From an uncultured Anaerocolumna sp. (GTDB taxonomy: Bacteria; Bacillota; Clostridia; Lachnospirales; Lachnospiraceae), in NCBI GenBank assembly GCA_937901695.1, contig CALDJN010000115.1, positions 1 through 6,938 on the forward strand: a stretch of DNA of 6,938 nt. Direction: 5' to 3'. The notes under the pieces were generated by a model. It ran no database searches. It saw nothing but the letters and a program-made list of their open reading frames with translations, and was not told the origin of the DNA. Every line of letters starts with the position of its first letter. Within the stretch, counting starts at the first letter, position 1. The position numbers and the translations under genes were made by a program. This document shows positions 1-5,188 of the stretch, one piece after another.

Positions 1-1
1 A

Positions 2-82
2 TATACAGTACACTTCGACTTTAGTGATGATGTTAGCCATACTTTTACAAATTTTGATCCATCATTTATTCTGATAGGCTAA
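2..82 (+). CDS. C-terminal end of an upstream late gene (partial)
   Basis: This reading frame is open from the window edge and ends in TAA at 80-82, three bases before the ribosome binding site of the holin gene. The 26 visible residues end in SFILIG. By position, just before the lysis module, it is probably the last tail or baseplate gene, but the tail is too short to assign to a family. A second frame (3-74) is also open over this stretch. The frame given is preferred because its stop abuts the next gene, as in a tightly packed late operon. Confidence 0.5.
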   Translation, partial: YTVHFDFSDDVSHTFTNFDPSFILIG

Positions 83-97
83 TTAAGGAGGCTAGAA

Positions 98-493
98 ATG
101 GACAAGAACACGTTTAATTTTATATTCGCAGGCATATGCAGTGTACTAACATATCTATTTGGCGCATGGGATGTATGCCTTATTGTGTTGGTTGTTTTTA
201 TGGTACTAGACTACATTACTGGACTGATAAATGCCTGGATGCACTGCCGGCTGAACTCCAAGATAGGAGCCCGCGGCATAGCCAAGAAGGCGCTTATATT
301 TATGGTGCTTATTGTTGCTGTGCTACTAGATAGGCTTCTGAACAATGGAATATGGGTTTTTCGTACCCTTGTTTGTTATTTTTATATAGCGAACGAGGGT
401 ATTTCTATACTCGAAAACTGCGGTAAATGCGGTGTCCAGTTGCCGGAAAAACTTATTAGAACATTAGAACAATTAAAAATAGGAAGGAAGTAA
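98..493 (+). CDS. Phage holin, toxin-secretion/TcdE-like family (phage_holin_4_1 type)
   Basis: This 131-aa inner-membrane protein would form the membrane lesions that let the endolysin reach the cell wall. Hydrophobic segments are visible at about residues 7-22, 25-44, 64-80 and 85-98. DYITGL (38-43) sits at the end of the second segment, and YFYIANEGISILEN (94-107) lies after the last one. Both motifs are typical of the family that includes clostridial TcdE-like holins. The tail is short and basic (KIGRK). The start is set by AAGGAGG at 85-91, six bases before the ATG. The amidase gene follows after 5 bases, so the two are co-translated. The gene is visibly richer in G+C (bases 241-300 are over half G+C) than the accessory genes downstream. 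Family assignment is confident; lysis timing is not visible. Confidence 0.9.
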   Translation: MDKNTFNFIFAGICSVLTYLFGAWDVCLIVLVVFMVLDYITGLINAWMHCRLNSKIGARGIAKKALIFMVLIVAVLLDRLLNNGIWVFRTLVCYFYIANEGISILENCGKCGVQLPEKLIRTLEQLKIGRK

Positions 494-498
494 TATAA

Positions 499-1161
499 AT
501 GAATATTATTAAAAGCAATATTTCTTTTGTATCATCTAAATTAGCATACGGAAACAAACCAGACACGATAGTTTTGCATCATGCAGGAGCTTCGCATTGC
601 ACTGTATATGATGTAGACCAATGGCATAAAGCCAACGGATGGGCGGGAATAGGATATCAATACTTTGTAGATAAGCAAGGTAAAGTTTATACTGGAAGAC
701 CTGAAAATGCAATTGGAGCACATTGCCCGGGTGAAAATGACCACAGCATAGGTATTTGTGCTGAAGGTTCATATATGATGGAAACCATGCCAACAGTGCA
801 GAAACAAGCTATTGTGGATTTATGCAAGTATATTAAATCTAAATACAAAATAACCAAAATAGGCGGGCATAAAGAGTTTTATTCTACAGATTGCCCAGGT
901 ATTAAATATCCATTACAGGAGATTAAGAATCTAGTTACAGCGGCAACTGCTCCAAAGGAAACTCCGAAATATGATGAAACTCCTCCAGCTGAAAATGATA
1001 GAATAAAACGCTTTTTAGGCAACTTTTATTTTGAAAAGCGTACAGATGGAGGATTGGGAATACACTTGGATAGGGGAAATTACATCACTTTATTTAAAGG
1101 CAAACCGCCAGTTTGCTATTGGAATGACAATAAGGGGAATAGCGGTTCCAAACAATTATAG
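499..1161 (+). CDS. Endolysin: N-acetylmuramoyl-L-alanine amidase (Amidase_2/PGRP fold)
   Basis: This 220-aa enzyme would cut the bond between N-acetylmuramic acid and L-alanine in peptidoglycan during lysis. The catalytic domain spans about residues 20-146. The expected zinc ligands of the T7-lysozyme/PGRP fold are visible: His27 in LHHAG, His124 in GGHKEF and Cys132 in TDCPG. Tyr53 in GIGYQYF matches the conserved catalytic tyrosine position. There is no signal peptide, as expected for a holin-dependent lysin. A Thr/Pro/Glu-rich linker (about 147-166) leads to a short 54-residue tail rich in Gly and aromatics. The tail is presumably a cell-wall binding region, but it matches no domain I recognise. 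The start follows an AGGAAGG-type site at 481-487, overlapping the holin gene end. A hairpin begins at the stop codon. Confidence 0.92.
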   Translation: MNIIKSNISFVSSKLAYGNKPDTIVLHHAGASHCTVYDVDQWHKANGWAGIGYQYFVDKQGKVYTGRPENAIGAHCPGENDHSIGICAEGSYMMETMPTVQKQAIVDLCKYIKSKYKITKIGGHKEFYSTDCPGIKYPLQEIKNLVTAATAPKETPKYDETPPAENDRIKRFLGNFYFEKRTDGGLGIHLDRGNYITLFKGKPPVCYWNDNKGNSGSKQL

Positions 1162-1192
1162 ATACTTCTTATATGGAGTATCTATTTTAATT
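1158..1192 (+). terminator. Hairpin with U-rich tail after the amidase gene
   Basis: Bases 1158-1168 pair with 1175-1185: 11 pairs, one G-T, with the 6-base loop TTATAT. TTTTAATTT follows. The hairpin begins inside the amidase stop codon and ends before the ribosome binding site of the next gene. It may be a weak terminator that lowers expression of the second holin relative to holin and amidase, or an mRNA 3'-end stabiliser. Stem and tail are seen; function is inferred. Confidence 0.5.
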
Positions 1193-1198
1193 TAAAAT

Positions 1199-1203
1199 GG
1201 AGG
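1199..1203 (+). promoter_or_regulatory. Ribosome binding site that sets the second holin's start
   Basis: GGAGG at 1199-1203 lies 8 bases before the ATG at 1212. An ATG at 1197 in the same frame overlaps this site and has no site of its own, so 1212 is the likely start. Confidence 0.75.
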
Positions 1204-1211
1204 TAATAAAT

Positions 1212-1640
1212 ATGAATACGGAGATAGTAAACAGTATAGTAATACCAATAATAGGTGCTGCAATTGGGACTATTATTGAGATAGGCAGAAGGCAAATAAA
1301 ATCTTATATGGATTCCAAACAGAAGCTTATCGAGAAACAGAAAGAGGCAGTTAAACAATCTATGGGAATTGAGTTATATAATAAGGATGTTAAAGTTGTA
1401 CAAGATACCGTAAAAACAGTAGAACAGATAGGAAAAGAATTTGATTGGGATGGTGCTTTAAAACATTCTAAAGTTTTGGAGCTTATAGCAGGGAAAACCG
1501 GATTAAGTGATACAGAAATATATAATATTATAAAAGCTACCGTTTTGGAAGTTAATAAATATAATACAGGTACAAAAAATGTAGCAACTCCCGCACAAAG
1601 TGTAACTACCACAATACAACCTACAACACCAAAAAAATAA
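1212..1640 (+). CDS. Second holin or holin-like protein, LL-H family (phage_holin_6 type)
   Basis: This 142-aa protein has one N-terminal membrane helix (about residues 8-24, rich in Ile, Ala and Gly). A long Lys/Glu/Gln-rich coiled-coil stretch follows (about 27-75), then a small helical region containing LSDTEIYNIIKATVLEVNK (98-116). A Thr/Pro-rich tail ends in PKK. One helix, a charged coil and a conserved 'LTDEEI..LI.A.V' type C-terminus are the layout of LL-H-type holins. The gene follows the endolysin, where clostridial phages often place a second lysis protein. It could be a holin, an antiholin or a partner of the TcdE-like holin; the sequence does not decide. A strong terminator follows its stop. 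Its 3' end recurs in degraded form at 2429-2546. Confidence 0.7.
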   Translation: MNTEIVNSIVIPIIGAAIGTIIEIGRRQIKSYMDSKQKLIEKQKEAVKQSMGIELYNKDVKVVQDTVKTVEQIGKEFDWDGALKHSKVLELIAGKTGLSDTEIYNIIKATVLEVNKYNTGTKNVATPAQSVTTTIQPTTPKK

Positions 1641-1650
1641 TTATTGCCCT
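1635..1650 (+). repeat. Direct repeat copy 1 (holin 3' end plus terminator start)
   Basis: AAATAATTATTGCCCT occurs here and, exactly, at 2531-2546. In both copies the first six bases are the last Lys codon and the TAA stop of a reading frame. In both the final bases start a terminator stem. The two copies bracket the moron gene. Confidence 0.8.
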
Positions 1651-1673
1651 GCCATTTGGTAGGGCTTTATTTT
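1646..1673 (+). terminator. Rho-independent terminator of the lysis operon
   Basis: GCCCTGCC (1646-1653) pairs with GGTAGGGC (1658-1665) with one G-T pair and the loop ATTT. TTTATTTT follows. It lies 5 bases after the second holin's stop and separates the late operon from the moron promoter just downstream. Confidence 0.88.
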
Positions 1674-1682
1674 GTTTGAATA

Positions 1683-1711
1683 TGGACAAGGCGTTCATAA
1701 ATTGTTAAAAT
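1683..1711 (+). promoter_or_regulatory. Promoter of the moron gene
   Basis: TGGACA (1683-1688) and TAAAAT (1706-1711) each differ from the sigma-A consensus by one base and are exactly 17 bases apart. Transcription would start near 1718. The promoter begins 10 bases after a terminator and feeds a single gene with its own terminator. That gene can therefore be expressed from the prophage, independently of late genes. Confidence 0.65.
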
Positions 1712-1740
1712 ATAGTTAATTAAAAGGGAGGGGATATATA

Positions 1741-2436
1741 ATGAAATTCATAGCTTATATAGGGGCTATAGTATTTATAGTGTTTTTGGTATTGGTAATA
1801 AGAGGGATTAAAAGAAAAGACAAAACTAATTTCAAAAGGAATTTAATTATTTTAATAATATCTTTTATAGTTACAGGAATAACAGGGCAATATTTACCTA
1901 CTGGAACACAGCCTGTAGCGAATACAAAAAAGGAAGTATCTAAAGAAACAACCAAAGCAGAAAAATCAGAAGTAAAAAAGGAAACGCCTAAACCAGTAGT
2001 TAAAAAAGATACCTTAGAACAGTTGGTATCTAAAAATTTTCAAGAAGGTAAGCTCATAGTGGATACGACAAATAACATAGCTACTATACAGTTTAAGGTA
2101 GATTATACAAACGAAAATAATTTTGTTACTCAAATGATATACCATTCTAAATTAAATTTGGAAAAAATTTATAAAAATGATGAATTTAAAAAATATCAAA
2201 CCATTAGGCTAGAAGGAATGGCGGAATTCACAGACAAGTACGGAAAAACTACTAAAGATATAGGAATGAAATTAACCTTCCCACAAACTGAACTACAGAA
2301 GGTTGAGGATTTTGGTAATATATCTAATGAACAATTTATATTACTTCAAGGGGATAATACTACATATTTAAACCCTGCAATAGGTAAAAATATAAAACCA
2401 GAAACACGCCAGTTAGTATTTCCATCAAGTTATTAA
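1741..2436 (+). CDS. Moron: membrane-anchored protein of unknown function
   Basis: I do not recognise a named family. The 231-aa product has two hydrophobic helices (about residues 3-21 and 34-49) joined by a strongly basic loop (RGIKRKDKTNFKR), which should face the cytoplasm. A long Lys/Glu/Thr/Pro-rich linker (about 60-90) follows. The C-terminal domain is mixed alpha/beta (about 91-231) and by the positive-inside rule would lie outside the membrane. The ribosome binding site AGGGAGGGG (1725-1733) is strong. The gene has its own promoter and terminator and is lower in G+C than the holin gene. It lies between lysis genes and attP, all hallmarks of a lysogenic-conversion 'moron'. An exposed, membrane-tethered domain would suit superinfection exclusion or surface modification, but that is inference only. 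Confidence 0.8.
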   Translation: MKFIAYIGAIVFIVFLVLVIRGIKRKDKTNFKRNLIILIISFIVTGITGQYLPTGTQPVANTKKEVSKETTKAEKSEVKKETPKPVVKKDTLEQLVSKNFQEGKLIVDTTNNIATIQFKVDYTNENNFVTQMIYHSKLNLEKIYKNDEFKKYQTIRLEGMAEFTDKYGKTTKDIGMKLTFPQTELQKVEDFGNISNEQFILLQGDNTTYLNPAIGKNIKPETRQLVFPSSY

Positions 2437-2536
2437 AGAGGTATCTACTCTACAAGGTAAGCTCTCTACTATACAAAATACTGTAGCCCCGGCGCAGGCT
2501 CCAGCTGTTTCAAATAATACAACAGAGCAGAAATAA
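2429..2536 (+). pseudogene. Remnant of a holin-like gene 3' end
   Basis: A frame shifted by one base from the moron gene is open from 2417 and ends in TAA at 2534-2536. From 2429 it reads VIKEVSTLQGKLSTIQNTV, then APAQAPAVSNNTTEQK. It has no start codon or ribosome binding site. It ends exactly like the second holin gene: a Pro/Ala/Thr-rich tail with VA.PAQ, then AAA TAA, then TTATTGCCCT and a terminator. It is best read as the surviving C-terminus of another phage's LL-H-type holin gene, carried in with the moron. It overlaps the last codons of the moron gene. Confidence 0.6.
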
Positions 2537-2546
2537 TTATTGCCCT
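2531..2546 (+). repeat. Direct repeat copy 2
   Basis: This is an exact 16-base match to 1635-1650, at the same place relative to a stop codon and a terminator. Together with copy 1 it frames an 880-base segment holding the promoter, the moron gene and the holin remnant. Confidence 0.8.
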
Positions 2547-2581
2547 ATCGGAGAATATTCTCTGGTAGGGTTTATTTTTTT
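2542..2581 (+). terminator. Rho-independent terminator after the moron gene
   Basis: Bases 2543-2553 pair with 2560-2570 (11 pairs including two G-T), with the AT-only loop at 2554-2559. TTTATTTTTTT follows at 2571-2581. The outer stem and tail (CCCT ... TGGTAGGG, TTTATTTT) resemble the lysis-operon terminator at 1646-1673, so the two look related by descent. Confidence 0.88.
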
Positions 2582-2673
2582 AGAATAAAATCGAATATTT
2601 AAGAAGGAATATGAAAATTTTTGTAGAAATAAAAAAATAAAGAACAATGACGTAAAAATATGGAGGAATTTAT

Positions 2674-3333
2674 ATGATAGATTTAGACAATTGGAAAATT
2701 AATAATTTAGTGATAGAATTAAGATTCTCACCGTCACCTTATTTCTTTAAAAAAAAGAGTGAATTAATAGAAAATTTATATATGGACTTTCCAAATTATA
2801 ATATCCCCAATAATGAGCCTACCCCAGTAGCAATGCATACAGAAAACAATCCAGGTATTAATTTAAATATGGCTCCTAATAGATTGGTTATATTATTTGA
2901 AAAATTTGATGATGATAAAATCTTAGATAAAGGTAAACGAGTTATCAACTTTGTACTTAAAACATTACAAGTGCAACTAATAAAAAGATTTGGGATGAGA
3001 ATAAATATGATAAAAAAGATGGAATTAAAAAATGCTAATGATATTTTAAATAGTTTCATAAATAATAAATTCACTGGACTTAATTTAATGAATTCTAGCT
3101 GCATTTTAAATTTTAAAAATTCTCAAGATGAGAATTTAAGAATAGCTTTAAGTAGAGGGATTACTCAAAATGTACAGGTAGGTGTTAATAATGGTGATAT
3201 ACAACAGGAACCTATTTCTGGGTTATCTTCAGACATAGATTTTTCAAAGGAAAATGTGGAACCCAATAACGTGATTAATCTTATAGATAATGGATTTAGG
3301 GAGTATGAGAAATGTCAACTGTCCATACATTAA
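2674..3333 (+). CDS. Soluble protein of unknown function, first gene of a three-gene cassette
   Basis: This 219-aa protein has no membrane segment or signal peptide. The N-terminus holds a short beta motif (NLVIELRFSP, 11-20) and a second strand at LVILFE (71-76). A helix (about 85-104) leads to IKRFGMRINMIKKME (103-117). Near the C-terminus lies a helix containing LIDNGFREYEKCQL. This order loosely recalls the sporadically distributed TIGR04255 family ('..EIRF..', then '..RIGLRYIN..', then a final helix). I place it there only tentatively. The ribosome binding site GGAGGA (2662-2667) is strong. The reading frame overlaps the next gene by 22 bases, so the products are probably made together. 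The gene is very AT-rich compared with the holin gene, suggesting separate acquisition. No clear promoter was found in 2582-2661. Confidence 0.72.
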   Translation: MIDLDNWKINNLVIELRFSPSPYFFKKKSELIENLYMDFPNYNIPNNEPTPVAMHTENNPGINLNMAPNRLVILFEKFDDDKILDKGKRVINFVLKTLQVQLIKRFGMRINMIKKMELKNANDILNSFINNKFTGLNLMNSSCILNFKNSQDENLRIALSRGITQNVQVGVNNGDIQQEPISGLSSDIDFSKENVEPNNVINLIDNGFREYEKCQLSIH

Positions 3334-4073
3334 ATCAATGCAATAATAATTCAAATATGACATTATATCCAAATAGTGATGAGAATTTCGAATGCACAGC
3401 TATTAGAACCACATTGGAAATGGATAAAAAGGAAATAGTATTAAGTGAAGAACAAAATGATAGCGATGAAGTTATATCCATAAAAGGCAATTTTCATGCT
3501 GTACTTAAGCCAGGTGAAAAAGTTGTTATTAAAAAGGAAAATATAGATAATAGCAATGATGTAAATTTTATGAAAAAGTATTCACAAACCAGTGGTGAAT
3601 ATGCTACAATAACTAATAAGGAAACAACTTTATCTTTTGAAGAAAATTGTGAGAACGTAAACTTCGATGAGCGCTTTGATACCTTTGATAAGGAATATGA
3701 GATAGCTTTGCGTAATATGGAGAAGATGAAAATAGACACAATTAACAAAGGAAATGAAATACATAAATTAAAGCTGGATAAGCAATATATGGAGGGAGGA
3801 ATATTTATGTTAAAATCGAATAGTATCAAGTTAATACCAAAATCTATATTAACGTATATAATTATAGTTTCTATGGCTTTTTGTTTTTTCTTAACTTGTT
3901 TCATTCTTGATATATTTACTAATATATATATAATTCATCCATTTATAAGCTTTATCTCTGCGTTTATTTCGTTAGGATTATTAATTACTGCTTTTGCAGC
4001 AATAAAACATATAAAAAGTTTTTGCTTAAAAATATTAAGTCAAAACAATGGGGTACAAGATGGAAACAATTAA
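3312..4073 (+). CDS. Two-helix membrane protein with long cytoplasmic region, second gene of cassette
   Basis: This 253-aa product matches no family I know. Residues 1-115 are polar and look beta-rich (EVISIKGNFHAVLKPGEKVVIKK, 53-75). Residues 116-165 are charged and helical, possibly a coiled coil. Two membrane helices lie near 178-200 and 210-232, followed by a short basic tail. The start has AGGGAG (3298-3303), 8 bases upstream and inside the preceding gene, giving a 22-base overlap and likely translational coupling. A second, stronger ribosome binding site lies inside the gene before Met166 and would yield the membrane part alone. The layout, a large soluble domain on a small hairpin of helices, is seen in membrane effectors of phage-exclusion and abortive-infection systems. 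That comparison is inference. Confidence 0.72.
   Translation: MSTVHTLNQCNNNSNMTLYPNSDENFECTAIRTTLEMDKKEIVLSEEQNDSDEVISIKGNFHAVLKPGEKVVIKKENIDNSNDVNFMKKYSQTSGEYATITNKETTLSFEENCENVNFDERFDTFDKEYEIALRNMEKMKIDTINKGNEIHKLKLDKQYMEGGIFMLKSNSIKLIPKSILTYIIIVSMAFCFFLTCFILDIFTNIYIIHPFISFISAFISLGLLITAFAAIKHIKSFCLKILSQNNGVQDGNN
3791..3799 (+). promoter_or_regulatory. Internal ribosome binding site with in-frame start at Met166
   Basis: GGAGGGAGG contains two overlapping GGAGG cores and ends 7 bases before ATG 3807-3809. That ATG is codon 166 of the surrounding gene, in the same frame. Initiation here would give an 88-aa protein (3807-4073) that begins just before both membrane helices. The site is better than the one serving the annotated start. 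Confidence 0.6.
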
Positions 4074-4386
4074 GAATTTAATAGAGATATTAAAAGGTGG
4101 AGCATCTTTGGAATTTAAATCCGATATGGGCAAAATCAACTATAAGGCTATTGAGTGGTCAGTTTTAATAATAGGCATTTACCTTTATTGCCAATCTCAA
4201 ATAATAATAGCAAGCTTAAGATATTTGCATAAACAAAATGAATTTTTGTCACCGCATCTATTTTTTATACCATTAATAGGATTTGGAGCATGTTTTTTGT
4301 TAATGTGCTTAGTTCATGCATTCAAGAATAAATTTCTTAAAAAACATAGAATATTGAAGGCTATAATAAAAGATGAGAATAAATAG
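4060..4386 (+). CDS. Small two-helix membrane protein, third gene of cassette
   Basis: This 108-aa protein is of unknown family. A short polar N-terminus (1-30) precedes two hydrophobic helices (about 33-52 and 67-88) joined by a polar loop (RYLHKQNEFLSPH). A basic tail (KNKFLKKHR) is likely cytoplasmic. Size and topology resemble the membrane part of the preceding protein, and the pair could form a mixed complex. ATG 4060 is chosen because GGGG (4050-4053) lies 6 bases before it. An in-frame ATG at 4048 has no ribosome binding site and would add four residues. Either start overlaps the previous gene, by 14 or 26 bases, indicating coupling. A terminator follows 17 bases after the stop. Confidence 0.68.
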   Translation: METIKNLIEILKGGASLEFKSDMGKINYKAIEWSVLIIGIYLYCQSQIIIASLRYLHKQNEFLSPHLFFIPLIGFGACFLLMCLVHAFKNKFLKKHRILKAIIKDENK

Positions 4387-4403
4387 TAATTTTGTAAATT
4401 TAT

Positions 4404-4440
4404 AAATAACCCCCAGCCTAAAGCCAGGGGTTATTTTTAT
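4404..4440. terminator. Bidirectional terminator between convergent operons
   Basis: AAATAACCCC (4404-4413) pairs perfectly with GGGGTTATTT (4427-4436) around a 13-base loop. TTTTTAT follows on the + strand, and on the minus strand the stem is followed by an AT-rich stretch (TATAAATTT). It ends the + strand cassette and also lies downstream of the minus-strand operon at 4520-5169. Confidence 0.82.
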
Positions 4441-4519
4441 TCGCATAAGATTGGGAAACTAAAATGCTATCCTTTAACATTATATCCTAAATGCATTGAT
4501 TTATAACTTAGACCCCTAT
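4441..4519. other. Non-coding spacer between convergent operons
   Basis: I see no gene here. A TATAAT sequence on the minus strand (4484-4479) has no acceptable -35 and would only read into the terminator. Confidence 0.4.
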
Positions 4520-4633
4520 TTATTTAGGAACTCTTATTTTACTAACTTTATTTATAATAGGTACAAAGTTGTATTTACCTATCTTTATTATTTCTGCTTC
4601 TTTAGTGCTTTTATTCTTTGCAGATTTTCGCAT
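4520..4633 (-). CDS. Small basic protein (37 aa) of unknown function
   Basis: The minus strand encodes a 37-residue protein that starts MRKSAKNKSTKEAEI and ends KIRVPK. About one third of residues are Lys or Arg. The first half is polar and helical in character; the second has a short hydrophobic pattern (YNFVPII). It is too short to place in a family. The start is well supported: GGAGG (4644-4640, minus strand) lies 6 bases before the ATG, and an extended -10 sequence lies about 55 bases upstream. It is the last gene before a bidirectional terminator and follows the ribbon-helix-helix gene after 63 bases. A small basic protein beside DNA-binding regulators could be a nucleic-acid binder or an anti-repressor; neither is shown. 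Confidence 0.6.
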   Translation of the reverse strand: MRKSAKNKSTKEAEIIKIGKYNFVPIINKVSKIRVPK

Positions 4634-4670
4634 ATTTAACCTCCAAATTAGTTTAATATATTAGAATAAA

Positions 4671-4694
4671 GCTATATTTTATATCTATTATAGC
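4671..4694. promoter_or_regulatory. Inverted repeat overlapping an extended -10, possible operator
   Basis: GCTATA (4671-4676) and TATAGC (4689-4694) form an inverted repeat with a 12-base spacer. On the minus strand TGCTATAAT (4695-4687) is an extended -10 box aimed at the 37-aa gene, with only a poor -35 (TATAAA, 4715-4710). A repeat on top of a promoter, directly downstream of a ribbon-helix-helix gene, would suit a binding site for that protein. Binding is inferred. Confidence 0.4.
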
Positions 4695-4696
4695 AT

Positions 4697-4849
4697 TTAT
4701 TCTTCATCCTTTATATTATAATGATCTTTTATAATTTTACGTACCATACCACTAACAGACCTATCTTCATATTCGGCTTCATCTAGCAACATATCATAAA
4801 CCTTTTTAGGTATTATAGTTGATATTTTAATATTGTCATTCTTTATCAT
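4697..4849 (-). CDS. Ribbon-helix-helix (CopG/Arc-type) transcription regulator
   Basis: This 50-aa protein has the compact RHH pattern. A beta strand at residues 6-13 (NIKISTII) ends in Pro14. Helix A is at about 15-27 (KKVYDMLLDEAEY), the turn EDRSVS follows at 28-33, and helix B is at about 34-45 (GMVRKIIKDHYN). RHH proteins bind DNA as dimers, inserting the paired strands into the major groove, and usually repress their own operon or act as antitoxins. GAGGTG, a perfect match to the 16S 3' end, lies 8 bases before the ATG at 4849. No toxin gene lies next to it; the following small gene is not of a known toxin type. It follows the XRE gene by 77 bases on the same strand, so the two may be co-transcribed. 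Identification is firm; targets are unknown. Confidence 0.8.
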   Translation of the reverse strand: MIKNDNIKISTIIPKKVYDMLLDEAEYEDRSVSGMVRKIIKDHYNIKDEE

Positions 4850-4902
4850 AAGCTCAACCACCTCTATAAACACTATATAAAAAGTGATGAACTGTGTATT
4901 AG

Positions 4903-4925
4903 AAGTTCAGACTAGGTCAGAACTT
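4903..4925. promoter_or_regulatory. Near-perfect palindrome at the XRE stop, possible operator or hairpin
   Basis: AAGTTCAGAC (4903-4912) and GTCAGAACTT (4916-4925) are inverted copies with one mismatched pair around TAG. The palindrome abuts the XRE stop codon and lies about 55 bases upstream of the ribbon-helix-helix start. The T-run that would make it a terminator is on the + strand, where no gene ends. An operator controlling the downstream gene is therefore at least as likely. Confidence 0.45.
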
Positions 4926-4926
4926 T

Positions 4927-5169
4927 TTACCCAAAATATTTATCATAATAGTAACACTTAGGGTTGCAGAATCTACTACAATAACCTCCTAGTAACGTTA
5001 TAGGGCATATTCTAAGTGCACGTGCTATTTTCTTAGTTAATTTCCATGATGGATTCCTCCTTTTACCATTTTCAAGCTGGCTTAGATAACCATATGAACA
5101 GCCAGCTAAAATAGAGAGCTCTCTTAAGGTTATATTTTTGGCAAGTCTATATTTTTTTATCAGTAACAT
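4927..5169 (-). CDS. XRE-family helix-turn-helix regulator with cysteine-rich tail
   Basis: This 80-aa protein consists of one lambda-Cro/434-type HTH domain (residues 1-62) plus a short tail. The core pattern is clear: IKKYRLAKNITLRELSILAG (4-23), recognition helix around SYGYLSQLENGKR (25-37) and the final helix TKKIARALRI (45-54). It lacks a dimerisation or cleavage domain, so it is a Cro-like or small repressor rather than a CI/LexA-type protein. The tail CSRFCNPKC (64-72), with Cys55, supplies four cysteines that could bind metal or form disulfides. AGGAGA (5184-5179, minus strand) lies 9 bases before the ATG. The promoter region at about 5190-5230 is very AT-rich and contains a Spo0A-box sequence. 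It probably controls lysogeny or its own operon; it is divergent from the leucine-zipper gene. Confidence 0.85.
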   Translation of the reverse strand: MLLIKKYRLAKNITLRELSILAGCSYGYLSQLENGKRRNPSWKLTKKIARALRICPITLLGGYCSRFCNPKCYYYDKYFG

Positions 5170-5188
5170 TTAAAGTGTTCTCCTATAA

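Noticed and set aside
136..333. Reading frame of 65 aa inside the holin gene
   Set aside because: It overlaps a confident holin gene in another frame, has no ribosome binding site and its product is not protein-like.
1197..1211. Upstream ATG for the second holin
   Set aside because: It overlaps the ribosome binding site that serves the ATG at 1212 and has none of its own.
2611..2640. Nine-codon frame (MKIFVEIKK) before the soluble cassette gene
   Set aside because: A purine-rich AAGAAGG lies only 3 bases before it, too close, and such a frame is expected by chance in AT-rich DNA.
4479..4484. Minus-strand TATAAT as a promoter
   Set aside because: No usable -35 and no gene before the bidirectional terminator.
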